Assembly: GCA_039105265.1 (NCBI GenBank)
Contig: JAPFFF010000001.1
Span: 62,001 to 126,000, forward strand
Length of the DNA stretch: 64,000 nt
Source: Tritrichomonas musculus
Taxonomy: Eukaryota; Parabasalia; Tritrichomonadida; Tritrichomonadidae
Direction: 5' to 3'
In this document: positions 9,551 to 20,286 of the stretch, one piece after another
Position numbering within the stretch: the stretch's first letter is position 1
Layout: each line of letters opens with the position of its first letter
The notes under the pieces: model-generated
Told to the model about the DNA's origin: nothing
Seen by the model: the letters and a program-made list of their open reading frames with translations, nothing else
Databases searched by the model: none
Program-made: the position numbers and the translations under genes

Positions 9551-10603
9551 TTATTCGACAAATTCAAGAAAAGATTTTGGAACAAGTCCAACTAAATCAT
9601 TAATATTTTTACACAAGTATTGTTCTCCTTGCTCTTCAATCGTAACTAAATGCTCATCTTTACAAACAGAAAGCTGATCTTCATTTCCATTAAAATCACT
9701 TGTTGCTATAACTATTTTACCTCCTTTTGATATTTCATCTTTAAATATGTGAGGAATATCTAAATATTTAGTAATTCTATTAGAAACGTGAATTGGTTGG
9801 AAAACTTGATTACATAAGCTGTCTTTCATATATATTTTTTCTTTTAATAATTTCGCTTCATTACTTGGATCGAAATCTTTTGTTGTCATTTTAATTGACA
9901 TAGCGTTTGCCTCAAAAAATTGAGATATATAACTAATACGATTTAGAAGCTCTGCATAAAATGATTTTACAGTATCAACTCTTTTTCTTTCTAATTTTTC
10001 GTAAGTTGATAATGTTTGCTCAAATAACGTACATGAAAGAAGAGTTCTTCCATTGAGATTTTTATGGGTTACAACTGCTGCATCTTGAGCTCTAACAAAA
10101 TCTTCTCGAAGTTTAGCGATTTTATCCATCTCATTATTATCAAATGCCGTTTGAACATCATTTCCTAATTTCATATATCTATCATGCGCCGCCTTTGCTT
10201 GTTCTTCTGACTCTTTTTGCTTTTTCAAATTATCTTCTGCTTTTTTCAAAAGATCTTCATATTCTTTTTTATATTCATTGATAAAAGATATAAGTTTTTT
10301 ATCAAGAGCCATTTTAATATCATCCGCCATAAAATGGAAAATTGAAGACATGTTTAAAGTTTCTTCTAATCTTAACCAATAAGAAGGCGATTCAACAGTA
10401 CTTGGGATTTTAACATTTTTACTTTCTAAACCAACAATCGCTTCTCTAGTACTTTGAATACTTTGATAAATAGTATCAACTTTTTTGTTAAATTCCAAAA
10501 AATATTCTCTGATTTTTTGAAGCATTATCAAGCTATTAGAGTAATTCTCTTTGATGACTTCAAAAGCTTGAAAATAATCTAGATATGTATTTGTTGTCAT
10601 CAA
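9551..10603 (-). CDS. BAR/F-BAR-like coiled-coil protein with C-terminal SH3 domain
   Basis: 350 aa. Residues ~1-260 are a long amphipathic helical bundle (YLDYFQAFEVIKENY, KAHDRYMKLGNDVQ, TYEKLERKRVDTVKSFYAELL) with the length and character of a BAR or F-BAR dimer that bends membrane. Residues ~295-350 match an SH3 fold: ATSDFNGNEDQLSVCKDE, where ALYDF..E.DELS is usual, then the closing GLVPKSFLEFVE. This is the arrangement of endocytic adaptors such as endophilin and amphiphysin, so a role linking membrane to actin or dynamin is likely. The domain type (BAR versus F-BAR) is not resolved by eye. Confidence 0.7.
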   Translation of the reverse strand: MMTTNTYLDYFQAFEVIKENYSNSLIMLQKIREYFLEFNKKVDTIYQSIQSTREAIVGLESKNVKIPSTVESPSYWLRLEETLNMSSIFHFMADDIKMALDKKLISFINEYKKEYEDLLKKAEDNLKKQKESEEQAKAAHDRYMKLGNDVQTAFDNNEMDKIAKLREDFVRAQDAAVVTHKNLNGRTLLSCTLFEQTLSTYEKLERKRVDTVKSFYAELLNRISYISQFFEANAMSIKMTTKDFDPSNEAKLLKEKIYMKDSLCNQVFQPIHVSNRITKYLDIPHIFKDEISKGGKIVIATSDFNGNEDQLSVCKDEHLVTIEEQGEQYLCKNINDLVGLVPKSFLEFVE

Positions 10604-10786
10604 ATATATTAATGACCAAATTACTATAGAAACATTAATTCAATGAAAGATAAATAAATTTACAACTTTTTGACAATCCAAATCATTTTTTTTTTCTCAT
10701 GAATTTTTACATTTTTTTAAACTTTTTCAAATAAATAAACAATTCAAAATTGATATATTTCAAAAAAAAAAAAATGTCTATTTTAA

Positions 10787-13700
10787 TCAAATACAAATAG
10801 ATGAAAGAATAATATTACCATCTTCTTTCACAGCAATAATTGCATCATTATCGCTAGAATAACCAACGGCTACAACATGACTATAACATTTAATAATAGG
10901 ATTACCAAAATTCAAATAAAACGCTTCAAACACAAACACCATTCCCTTTAAATTCGCCATCACTATATAATCGAAATCCTTACACGAGTTAAACGTCGCC
11001 CAGCAAGAAATCGGGAACTTTCCAACATCAGCACATCTAATTAAGCGACCGTTTATATTATGCAAGAACATCAACAGTTTCTGATGCCCCAAGTTATCGT
11101 ACGCCTCGGCATAAGTGACGATAAAGCCCCAGCTGTTCGTTATCATCACCTTGGCGGGCTTCAATTCTGCAATCTCAAATTCTGAGGGCAACGCTTCACC
11201 TGCGTCGTGAATGAGAGGGATCACGCACACCTTCTTACCTTCAAAAAGTGAGCAAACAACGATACGACCAGAAACCGTCCCACACGCAGCCACACGGAAA
11301 CTTTTTGAGAGAGCGCAGCACGTTATCTGGTCGCCGTAAAACTCGACCTTGTGCTCGACCGGCCGCCCGAGGCAGTAGAGGTTGAGTGTGGCATCATCTG
11401 ACACAACCGCCAAAAATTCACCACTTGAGGCGAATTGTGAGATATTTGGGAGTTCAGGTATGAGGAACTTCGGGTCTAAATTTGTGCTGCTTTTGTTGGC
11501 AAGAGTGAAGTGAACTAACTTACCGGTTTTTTGGGCGGTTATGACCTGACCGAGAAACGGTTGAAAACCGATCCATGCTACTTCATTGTTCACTTCAACT
11601 TTCGAACAGTGAACGATAGAAAAAGTGACATCTTCAATTTGTCCACTTTTTGTGAAATTGAGGTGAATTTGCGCTACAGTCCTCTTCGCGTTCTGCGTTG
11701 TGTACGCGCACAGGACGATTGATCCTTCGTCTGCGTGGAGGAATGCGAGCTTGATGTCTGCGAACGGCAGCTGAAGACTCTTCTGGAAGGACTCGTGATG
11801 GTCTTCATTCTTTGAGAGGACGATACGCTTTGGATGCGGCTCAGTGAACATTTGAATGGGTATTTGGCCGACATGGCACATTGTTGACTCTATCTCAGCC
11901 CTCTTCTGGGGGTCCTTCTCTGTCTGGCTGTTCCACGCCGTGTCGTACATCTTCGGGTTGTAGAGGTTGAGCGCCTTCCTCGCCTCCTCGCCCTTCTGCT
12001 TGAAGCCCCAGAAGAGGTCGATCCACTCGTTTAGGTGCCTCGAGACGTGGTCGGACTCCAGGGCCTTCCTGAACGTGTACACGCACTCGGCGCCAGCGCA
12101 AAACTTGTTCACGCACATCATGCTCGATTTCTCATCATTTGACTTCACTTCACCATTCACTTCACCGTCACCATTTTTCACCCACTCAGGCAATACGACG
12201 TCGTTGATCCTCTTCCCTCTCGTGATGCCCAAGTCGAACTCGTTGTCGTTGAAGAGGAACTCGGGCATGAAGAAGAACTCTGGCGGCAGCTCCCTGTAGT
12301 CGTTGAGGTGCGTTGTGACCAGCTTGTAGGACGTTGGAATTGACCCGAAGAGCCGCGATGGGTGGTCAAACTTGCTGCTCTGCATCATGATGTGGAGCGT
12401 TGTGAAAGGCTCAATTCTAACGAACCACAGGTAGACAGAGAGCGGGCAGATTGCGAACGAGCTGTACAAGAAAGAGGACTCGGCGAAGAATGACATGTCG
12501 TTCATCCTCTGCAGAAGCTCTGAGAGCCTCTCTTCGCTCATTGCGCCGATAGGCTTAGAGAGATCCCGATAATTAGAAGGATCGTCAAGGTCAATTTTTG
12601 AGCCAGCATAATTTGAGAGCACCCAAGGAAAGAACGGATACTGCGAGGCATCGTTAAACGTCCTCTCCGAGTAAACGTTCAACTTCATCAAGTACTCAAA
12701 ATTTGACATCTTCCCTTCAGCCCACTTCTCAGTGAACTTCATCCCTTTGAAGAACTTCGGGCTTTCCTCACTCTGGACAACTGGCGCAAGCGATGCCGAA
12801 GTTCCCATCTGGAAGAGCCTCTGCTCTGACGGTGACGAAGGCACTGCGAAAGAGTCGAGCTGTGCGAACGACGAGTTGACCTTCTGCACGATCTCAGCAG
12901 CGCTGTTGCCTGGGAAGTTGAAGAAGTAGGACTTGCCACTCATCAAGAAGACTTCAATGGCAGTCTTCAAATGGAAACGGTTTCTCATAAAGACGTGCGT
13001 TACGTCCCTCAGGTGGATGACAATCGGGCTGCCTCCAAACTCGCCATCCTCGATGAAGTGCATCGTGTCCTTCATGAAGATGAGCTTCCCTGTCTTCAAA
13101 CCTCTGATTTTCAGTAGCTCGCATTCAAAGGATGACATCTTCCTTATCTGGCTCTTGTTCTTCCTCCTCTTCGCTGGCACAGAGAGCCTCTTCTCTGGCG
13201 AGATGAGGCTGATTGAGGATGACTTCGTCGCTCTCTTCCTCCTTTTGAATGCGCCTGACGAAGACGATGGACTTTTGAGAGGGAAAATGGACTGACTCTT
13301 GTTCGACTTAAGTGAACTCACTTTATTGGCGGTTTGTGAAGTGATATAACCACCTGATTTTGCCACTGGATGGTCAATTTCAAGGAGAATTGGAGGCGCA
13401 CTTTTCAGGTATTCCTCTTGAAGCTTCTGGTTGTGGACTTCGAGAAGTTTCGAGGCAGCGGACGAGCATCCAGCATCACGCGCGAACGACGCATCGATGT
13501 GGCTGTTTGGCTTCCTGTTTCTCTTCATTTTGAATGGACAGAAAAAGTGACAGAGCGCATTGTCTCTCTTCCACCTGACGATGTTCGGCTTGCCAGAAAT
13601 CAGCGACGAGTCCCACGGTGCTCCGTCCATCACAACATTCGACCAGAGTGTTTTCCAGCGCTTCGAGTTGATCTCCACTCTGTCTCTGATTTCCTCGACG

Positions 13701-16700
13701 ATCTCTTCAGTTGTGCTCGACAATGAGGGACCATTTTCATAGTCAATTTCATTCTCAAATTCTTCCTCGTGCTCAAAGCTTCCATCGTAGCTCTCAACCG
13801 CATCGTCGCTGCTTTCGATTTTACCTGAGAAAGAAGCAGCCTCTGACTCATCGTTGCTTTCCGCATTCGCACTAGTTTGGCCTTCAACAGCTGCCAGTTT
13901 TTCAGAGGATTCGACCATGTACCTCACAAAAGTCCTGTGAAGCTGCACATATGAAACTTCGCTCTCGATGTTCGAGTTGTCATCTTCCAAACTTTCAAGG
14001 ATGGCCGACGTGTTCTTCATTATCTCAGCGATGCTCATGTGCTTCCCGAGGAGGAAGTCGATTTCAGAGTCATTCTCCCCTTCATTCTCGTTTTCGAATG
14101 ACGATGAAAGACATCTCAATTTTCCATACAAAAAGTCGACTTGCTGTGAAAAAGTGGAAATTTCGTCACTTGTCAGCTGTATCTCACTGAGCTGCATCTT
14201 CACAAAGTCGGGGTAGCCGTGGCATAGGAAGGCCGCAATGACGATAGCGAATCCGATGTTTCTCTTCGTCGCTTCTCTGAATTTTGAGACGAGCATCAGA
14301 ACTTGCTGCGCGATGTCCTTGTCCGCCCACGACAGGTTCTCGTTTATGCTGAATCCAAACTTGTAAGTGTGACGCTTCAAGTCGAGCTTGATGAAGTCTT
14401 CTCTAGTTAAGTGAGACATATTCATCCCTGAGCTATAATTACTGTCACTTTTTTGCATCGACAAATATTCTTCCTCTTTTGTGAAGAAAGGCGAATTTTT
14501 GTAGAGTGAATTGAGCGCCCTGCTGAAGTACCTCTCATCGTCGTTTGCTCTAAAGAAGATGTGCTGCTTGATGAGTTCAAAAAGTGCGTCAAAAACATCA
14601 CTCTTAACCGTCGTGTCGGTATTCAAAATACAGAGACAGACAACCTTCAAAAACGTCGTTTTGAACTGGTCAATTTTCAGCTCGTCCATTTTGAGCGCCT
14701 GCCCGACGATCTCGATTGTATCGTATATGTTCTTCCACTCTCTGTGCGAGCAGCAGACCAAGAACTGGAAAATTGTGAATGATGAATGAAGGTCATTTTG
14801 AGTCAACGCTTCACAAACCGCCCAAAGATGCCAATTTGGCGCAATGACGAAAAATTGAGAAGGCTCGATTTCTTGGAAGAGTCTAATTTCGCCAATGATG
14901 TAGCACACATAACTGCAGATCGGAAAGATGCTGTACATTTTCTGCTTGATCAGAATGAGGAGCTCATTCAAGATAGATTCATTCATTAAACGTGGCTCGA
15001 TATACTTAATAACCGCTTCGAGATGCTGGTCAAGAGAAAGAGCCAAATTTTCGTGCGTTTCACAGTGAAGGTGAACTGAACAAATAACCGAAAGAACAGT
15101 TGAAACGATGCATTTATCGTCACTGTGAAGAAGGACTGAAACACGAGACAAGGTTTGCATTGTGTTTGTGATCTGCTGGAAAGGAAGAAAGTCTGCATTT
15201 GCTATCGTGTTCATGAAGCCAAGGAGGTCGATTCTCTGCCTTTCGTCTCTGATTGTCAAGCAATGATCCATCAGCGTTGAGAAGTCGTCATTTCGAAATC
15301 TCAGCTGTGAAATCTCGTACAGTATGTTGAACATCATTGAACGACAATCAGAGATCTTCAAGTTAGGATTTCTTTGTCTATTTGAGAAGGACGACATGTA
15401 GCTTCTTTCTGAAAATTCGCAGCTTTGCGTTGAAGTCGTAAAACCGCGGATTTTCTCCTTCTCTATCGGCGAGTACCAGTAATAGATCCTCATGAACTCG
15501 AGCAATCGAGAGAAAGGGAAGAAATCCGTGAAGAACTCGTCGTACTTCGGAATGAGGGCTCGCCAGTGGATGAGTATTCGCATGTGGTCTTGGTGCTCTG
15601 CGACGATCCAAATGTCAAAATTAAGAAGGATGTTTTTGAACATGTCCCTTTTAATTTCTTCAGAGAGGAGGATCTCGTAGATGTCGTAGAAGCACTTGTA
15701 GAGATTGAATGTGATCTGCTCAGGTGATGAGAAAATGAGCAAATGTGAAATGATCGAGAAACCGTGTTTTCTATAGAATTCAATTTGCTCCATTTCGCCA
15801 GATTCGAGCGCTTCTTTGAAGACCGATACAATGTCAGTTATATTGAAATTGGACGGTTTTCCATTGACCATCTTAAGATCAACTTGCGCAAAAAAAGGAA
15901 GAAGAATTTCAATCTTGAAAAAACGAAGCAAAATGTCTGCAAAATTTCGGTTTTGCGCATGCGTTGAATAACCGGCAATTTTTGTCATGTTGCTCTGATC
16001 AAAGGCGAGCAAGCATTTGTACTTCTTCTGCGTGCCACGGGGGCCCAACTTGTAAATGATTGCTGGCAAATGAGGGAAGTGCAAAGGGAAGATGTTAATG
16101 TTACATATTTGTGCAATAAAACTGTTATTTTCATTCAATTTTTCATTTTCATTTTCAATTTTTTCTGAGCTTTGAATCGGGCATAAAGTGATGCCTCCGA
16201 TAGAAACCGTCACAATTCCAAATGGCACTTTTATCACAATATTTTCTTCCCAAACATTCTGGTCTTCAATGACCAGACGGACTCTTGAGTCGCTGTAAAC
16301 AATTGAGACGAAAATCCACGTTTTTTTCGGCATTTGAAAATTGGTGATATGATCTTGAATAACGAACACGTTATCGTCCAATGAAAAAGTGAAAAAAGGC
16401 TTCATATCACTATTCAATAAAGCCAGGATGTTTATCCTCGCTTTCTCTTTCTTTTGGTAATGAACACCTTCAAAGTAGATCCAGCAAGTGAAAGTGAAAC
16501 TGTCCTTTTCGAGCTTCATCGACTCAATCTGCTTGCTGACGGCTTGCGAGAGTGAAAAAGTGCTAGAAGGGATCTCGTGAGCACGCTCAAGAATCATCTT
16601 CAAAGGATGCAGAAGGAGATGATGAATTGATGACGTGTATCTGTTGTCAATTGGAATGAACAACGAAATGAATTTACGAACAACAACGGGCGATGAAATG

Positions 16701-19700
16701 ACAGATGAAATCAAAACGACATTTTCAAGAATGCTTGGAATCGTTTTCAATACATTCTCATCGTCATCATTTCGATGCTTAATGACATAATCAAGAATGA
16801 GAATATCATAGCTACACTTATGAAGAGTAAAGCAATTCTTATTCAGATGGCGACACAATTTTGTAGACAATTCAATAATGTCAACTTCAGAATGATTCAA
16901 AAAAACACGAAACAAAATGTTCATCAAGTTTCCGTTTCGTATCTCAAAGTCAGCATTCATATCAGACAGAAACTTAGATGCCAACAAGTTCAGCAAACAA
17001 TGATATTCGTCATTCTTTAAAACACCGAATTTTTTCAGAGGTTTCTCAATTGAATCGAGCTCGATGTTTGGCACCAAAGTGAACAGAGTGACAATTTGAT
17101 AGAAAATGCGCCTAGAGAGGTCGGACGTGTCCAAGGAGTCGAACGTTGTCATTAATGACTGGCACAAAGAATGAACTTGCTCCAATTTACTCAGTCTTAG
17201 ATTCCTGACAGAGTTCAGCATCTGAACAATGTCTTCAAGGAGCACGAGACCTTCTTTTCCATCGGACAACGAAGGGCAGATTTGGTTGATCATTTGGGTC
17301 AGTTGGAAGATGAACCGATTCAAATTCTCCTTTGAGATGTCGCACTTCAAGTACTTCTCAAGCTCTCTGAGGACGAACTTGCGAATGTTGACTTCGAAAA
17401 GAAGCGACAAGAAGAATGACAGAAACAAGACATCACTTAGAAACAGCTTCAAAAAGGAGTTATAATTGAAAAGCTCTGAAAACAACCGAAAAATTGACAA
17501 TCTTGCTTCTTCAATGACTTCTATTGTTAAATCGACGTCTTCATTTCTTTCAGACGTCAACAATTGGAACTCAGAAGTCTGCAGCTGAAGGGCGATCAGT
17601 CTGAACGTGCGGACGATCCACGTGTGCTGCGAGATCATCGCTGACAAGTTGTTGATTTGCAGGATGCAGATCTCGATTATTTCAGACAAAAAGTGGGGAT
17701 ATTTGACATACTGCGTCAGAATTGAGTCAAAGCATCTGTCGCCGTTTTGAAGAATCTTGACAAGTGCAAAATACTGGATTGAGTAGTAGGCAGTTCTTTG
17801 GCTTTCTTCTTGAACTTTTTCTATCATCAGATTGGTCCTGACATTGAGAAGATTCCTGGGAAGATGGATCCGCCTGATGTCGTGCTTCAGCCAGAAAAAA
17901 ATAAGGATGCAGATGTAGTCGAACTCGTACGCACCGCCAATCTTCGATGCATCAATGAAAGAGGAAAACGAGTCCGCAAAGAGCTGCGCTTCCTCGTCGT
18001 GGCTCTTCACTGGGCTCAGAAGCGACTTCGAAACAAGGTCGATGATAGAAAAGTAGCTCGGCGAGAAGATCCGGCGGAGATTGGGCGTTGGGGGATGCAA
18101 AATGGTCGGACTTTGCGTGAGTTCGAGGCCGTCGGGGAAAGATGAAGCATTGGAGAACCTGAAGAGACACTCAGGACTCTGCGAGGGACTGATCGTGACT
18201 GAGCTTTTTGTTGTGGATTCATTTATATTAGTTTCTTCTTCTTTATTTATTTCTTCATTGTTTGTTTCTTCTTTATTTATTTCTTCATTGTTTGTTTCTT
18301 CATTGTTTGTTTCTTCTTTATTTATTTCTTCTTTGTTTGTTTCTTCATTGTTTGTTTCTTCTTTATTTATTTCTTCATTGTTTGTTTCTTCATTGTTTGT
18401 TTCTTCTTTATTTATTTCTTCATTGTTTGTTTCTTCATTGTTTGTTTCTTCTTTATTTATTTCTTCTTTGTTTGTTTCTTCATTGTTTGTTTCTTCTTTA
18501 TTTATTTCTTCATTGTTTGTTTCTTCATTGTTTGTTTCTTCATTGTTTATTTCTTCATTGTTTGTTTCTTCATTGTTTGTTTCTTCTTTATTTATTTCTT
18601 CTTTGTTTGTTTCTTCATTGTTTGTTTCTTCTTTATTTATTTCTTCATTGTTTGTTTCTTCATTGTTTGTTTCTTCATTGTTTGTTTCTTCATTGTTTGT
18701 TTCTTCTTTATTTATTTCTTCTTTGTTTGTTTCTTCTTTATTTATTTCTTCTTTATTTATTTCTTCTTTATTTATTTCTTCTTTATTTATTTCTTCATTG
18801 TTTATTTCTTCTTTATTTATTTCTTCATTGTTTGTTTCTTCTTTATTTATTTCTTCATTGTTTGTTTCTTCATTGTTTGTTTCTTCATTGTTTGTTTCTT
18901 CTTTATTTATTTCTTCTTTGTTTGTTTCTTCTTTATTTATTTCTTCTTTGTTTGTTTCTTCTTTATTTATTTCTTCTTTGTTTGTTTCTTCTTTATTTAT
19001 TTCTTCTTTGTTTGTTTCTTCTTTATTTATTTCTTCTTTGTTTGTTTCTTCTTTATTTATTTCTTCTTTGTTTGTTTCTTCATTGTTTGTTTCTTCTTTA
19101 TTTATTTCTTCTTTATTTATTTCTTCATTGTTTATTTCTTCTTTATTTATTTCTTCTTTATTTATTTCTTCTTTATTTATTTCTTCTTTATTTATTTCTT
19201 CATTGTTTATTTCTTCTTTATTTATTTCTTCATTGTTTATTTCTTCATTGTTTTCTTGAGTTTCAATTTTATTTATTTTCTCGCAGATGAAGATTGGACT
19301 TTTAATGAATGGCTGCGAGTCCTTTTCGACTATATTTTCGAATTTTCGAGGGAGCTCTTTGAAGTATTCCAAGACTTCTTCTCTGCTTATATAATTGACG
19401 AGGTCTTTCATGATGATGAGTGCAGACCTGCTCATTTGATCTAAACTAGGCTTGATCACATCATAAATATTTTCTAAAGTTTGATATGTAAAATATTCTG
19501 TATTATCCATAAGCAGAATCGACAAAAAAGATGAAAATTTTTCACAATTTGATGTTGCTTCTAATCCTTCTAAATTAAATAAATTTTTCAAAAAAGATGG
19601 AAGCAGAGAAAAAGTTATTTTATCGTTTTCTAGTGCTGACGGCGGGTGCTTTGGAATTTGAAATAAATAATAATCCGATATTGGACGAAAAATTAATTCA

Positions 19701-20179
19701 AAAAGTTCATTTGTCAGATTATTTGATATTATACATATTAGATCTCGAATTGATTCGTTAATTAAAAATTGAGATTCAATGTTATTCAAAGTTGATAATG
19801 AATTAAACAAAATATCAATATTCTGAATAGAATTGGTCTTTTCATATCGAATAATAAATGAAATATATTGATTGAGTATAAATTCACTAAAAAATATAAG
19901 TTCGTTAGAAGAAATTTGCGAATTTTGAATAATAATTAGAAGTTTTTGAAGTTCAGAAATATTAAAATGATTGGGAAATTCTTTTTTATCGAAAATATCC
20001 AAAACATTTGTAAATTCATTTCGATTCTGATTGATTAGTTGAAATTGATTTTTATCAAATGGCTGAATAATAGTAAAATTTGGAAATTTTTCTGTAATAG
20101 AAACAATTGGAAAATGTTTGTTTTGATAGATTTTGAAACCATTTTCGAGAATATCTAAAACTTCATTAACTCTTTTCAT
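10787..20179 (-). CDS. giant BEACH-WD40 protein with pentapeptide repeat insert
   Basis: 3130 aa without introns. BEACH proteins (LYST, neurobeachin, LvsA) control vesicle size, lysosome traffic and autophagy. Order: helical N-terminus; residues ~310-650, about 68 copies of the 5-residue unit N[KN]EE[IT]; helical armadillo-like region; a ConA-like lectin fold (~1220-1330, FTFTCWIYFEG); PH-like domain (~2350-2435, ECELLKIRGLKTGKL); BEACH (~2480-2775, KWAEGKMSNFEYLMKLN and YPFFPWVLSNYAGS); and C-terminal WD40 repeats (~2795-3130). The BEACH region is clearly richer in G+C than neighbouring genes. Its start is 107 bp from the large mobile region, which separates it from its former divergent neighbour NASP. 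Confidence 0.93.
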   Translation of the reverse strand: MKRVNEVLDILENGFKIYQNKHFPIVSITEKFPNFTIIQPFDKNQFQLINQNRNEFTNVLDIFDKKEFPNHFNISELQKLLIIIQNSQISSNELIFFSEFILNQYISFIIRYEKTNSIQNIDILFNSLSTLNNIESQFLINESIRDLICIISNNLTNELFELIFRPISDYYLFQIPKHPPSALENDKITFSLLPSFLKNLFNLEGLEATSNCEKFSSFLSILLMDNTEYFTYQTLENIYDVIKPSLDQMSRSALIIMKDLVNYISREEVLEYFKELPRKFENIVEKDSQPFIKSPIFICEKINKIETQENNEEINNEEINKEEINNEEINKEEINKEEINKEEINKEEINNEEINKEEINKEETNNEETNKEEINKEETNKEEINKEETNKEEINKEETNKEEINKEETNKEEINKEETNKEEINKEETNNEETNNEETNNEEINKEETNNEEINKEEINNEEINKEEINKEEINKEEINKEETNKEEINKEETNNEETNNEETNNEETNNEEINKEETNNEETNKEEINKEETNNEETNNEEINNEETNNEETNNEEINKEETNNEETNKEEINKEETNNEETNNEEINKEETNNEETNNEEINKEETNNEETNKEEINKEETNNEETNNEEINKEETNNEEINKEEETNINESTTKSSVTISPSQSPECLFRFSNASSFPDGLELTQSPTILHPPTPNLRRIFSPSYFSIIDLVSKSLLSPVKSHDEEAQLFADSFSSFIDASKIGGAYEFDYICILIFFWLKHDIRRIHLPRNLLNVRTNLMIEKVQEESQRTAYYSIQYFALVKILQNGDRCFDSILTQYVKYPHFLSEIIEICILQINNLSAMISQHTWIVRTFRLIALQLQTSEFQLLTSERNEDVDLTIEVIEEARLSIFRLFSELFNYNSFLKLFLSDVLFLSFFLSLLFEVNIRKFVLRELEKYLKCDISKENLNRFIFQLTQMINQICPSLSDGKEGLVLLEDIVQMLNSVRNLRLSKLEQVHSLCQSLMTTFDSLDTSDLSRRIFYQIVTLFTLVPNIELDSIEKPLKKFGVLKNDEYHCLLNLLASKFLSDMNADFEIRNGNLMNILFRVFLNHSEVDIIELSTKLCRHLNKNCFTLHKCSYDILILDYVIKHRNDDDENVLKTIPSILENVVLISSVISSPVVVRKFISLFIPIDNRYTSSIHHLLLHPLKMILERAHEIPSSTFSLSQAVSKQIESMKLEKDSFTFTCWIYFEGVHYQKKEKARINILALLNSDMKPFFTFSLDDNVFVIQDHITNFQMPKKTWIFVSIVYSDSRVRLVIEDQNVWEENIVIKVPFGIVTVSIGGITLCPIQSSEKIENENEKLNENNSFIAQICNINIFPLHFPHLPAIIYKLGPRGTQKKYKCLLAFDQSNMTKIAGYSTHAQNRNFADILLRFFKIEILLPFFAQVDLKMVNGKPSNFNITDIVSVFKEALESGEMEQIEFYRKHGFSIISHLLIFSSPEQITFNLYKCFYDIYEILLSEEIKRDMFKNILLNFDIWIVAEHQDHMRILIHWRALIPKYDEFFTDFFPFSRLLEFMRIYYWYSPIEKEKIRGFTTSTQSCEFSERSYMSSFSNRQRNPNLKISDCRSMMFNILYEISQLRFRNDDFSTLMDHCLTIRDERQRIDLLGFMNTIANADFLPFQQITNTMQTLSRVSVLLHSDDKCIVSTVLSVICSVHLHCETHENLALSLDQHLEAVIKYIEPRLMNESILNELLILIKQKMYSIFPICSYVCYIIGEIRLFQEIEPSQFFVIAPNWHLWAVCEALTQNDLHSSFTIFQFLVCCSHREWKNIYDTIEIVGQALKMDELKIDQFKTTFLKVVCLCILNTDTTVKSDVFDALFELIKQHIFFRANDDERYFSRALNSLYKNSPFFTKEEEYLSMQKSDSNYSSGMNMSHLTREDFIKLDLKRHTYKFGFSINENLSWADKDIAQQVLMLVSKFREATKRNIGFAIVIAAFLCHGYPDFVKMQLSEIQLTSDEISTFSQQVDFLYGKLRCLSSSFENENEGENDSEIDFLLGKHMSIAEIMKNTSAILESLEDDNSNIESEVSYVQLHRTFVRYMVESSEKLAAVEGQTSANAESNDESEAASFSGKIESSDDAVESYDGSFEHEEEFENEIDYENGPSLSSTTEEIVEEIRDRVEINSKRWKTLWSNVVMDGAPWDSSLISGKPNIVRWKRDNALCHFFCPFKMKRNRKPNSHIDASFARDAGCSSAASKLLEVHNQKLQEEYLKSAPPILLEIDHPVAKSGGYITSQTANKVSSLKSNKSQSIFPLKSPSSSSGAFKRRKRATKSSSISLISPEKRLSVPAKRRKNKSQIRKMSSFECELLKIRGLKTGKLIFMKDTMHFIEDGEFGGSPIVIHLRDVTHVFMRNRFHLKTAIEVFLMSGKSYFFNFPGNSAAEIVQKVNSSFAQLDSFAVPSSPSEQRLFQMGTSASLAPVVQSEESPKFFKGMKFTEKWAEGKMSNFEYLMKLNVYSERTFNDASQYPFFPWVLSNYAGSKIDLDDPSNYRDLSKPIGAMSEERLSELLQRMNDMSFFAESSFLYSSFAICPLSVYLWFVRIEPFTTLHIMMQSSKFDHPSRLFGSIPTSYKLVTTHLNDYRELPPEFFFMPEFLFNDNEFDLGITRGKRINDVVLPEWVKNGDGEVNGEVKSNDEKSSMMCVNKFCAGAECVYTFRKALESDHVSRHLNEWIDLFWGFKQKGEEARKALNLYNPKMYDTAWNSQTEKDPQKRAEIESTMCHVGQIPIQMFTEPHPKRIVLSKNEDHHESFQKSLQLPFADIKLAFLHADEGSIVLCAYTTQNAKRTVAQIHLNFTKSGQIEDVTFSIVHCSKVEVNNEVAWIGFQPFLGQVITAQKTGKLVHFTLANKSSTNLDPKFLIPELPNISQFASSGEFLAVVSDDATLNLYCLGRPVEHKVEFYGDQITCCALSKSFRVAACGTVSGRIVVCSLFEGKKVCVIPLIHDAGEALPSEFEIAELKPAKVMITNSWGFIVTYAEAYDNLGHQKLLMFLHNINGRLIRCADVGKFPISCWATFNSCKDFDYIVMANLKGMVFVFEAFYLNFGNPIIKCYSHVVAVGYSSDNDAIIAVKEDGNIILSSICI
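18231..19252 (-). repeat. 15-bp coding tandem repeat inside the BEACH gene
   Basis: About 1 kb of perfect or near-perfect 15-bp units, reading TTCTTC[AT]TTGTTT[AG]T-like on the plus strand and encoding N[KN]EE[IT] on the minus strand. Unit variants alternate in higher-order blocks. All six frames stay open, producing a long spurious plus-strand frame. The frame-preserving unit points to slippage or unequal exchange under coding selection. Confidence 0.95.
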
Positions 20180-20281
20180 TATAACTTTTTAAATTAAATT
20201 CATAAAAACGATACAACATATTTCAATTAATTTCAATAACTAATACAAATCCAATTTTAAAACTTTATAAAATCTTTATTA

Positions 20282-20286
20282 TTTCC
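20282..20286. repeat. target site duplication (left) of outer element
   Basis: TTTCC immediately before the left inverted repeat, repeated immediately after the right inverted repeat at 53,074-53,078. A 5-bp duplication is expected for Maverick-type integration. Confidence 0.8.

Noticed and set aside
11531-18145. Many 60-120-codon ORFs on both strands in the BEACH region
   Set aside because: They overlap a continuous 3130-codon frame with recognisable domains; the G+C-rich codons lower stop frequency in other frames.
18081-19290. Long plus-strand frames rich in Phe/Leu/Ser or Cys/Leu
   Set aside because: They are the reverse side of the 15-bp repeat inside the BEACH gene; any strand stays open there.
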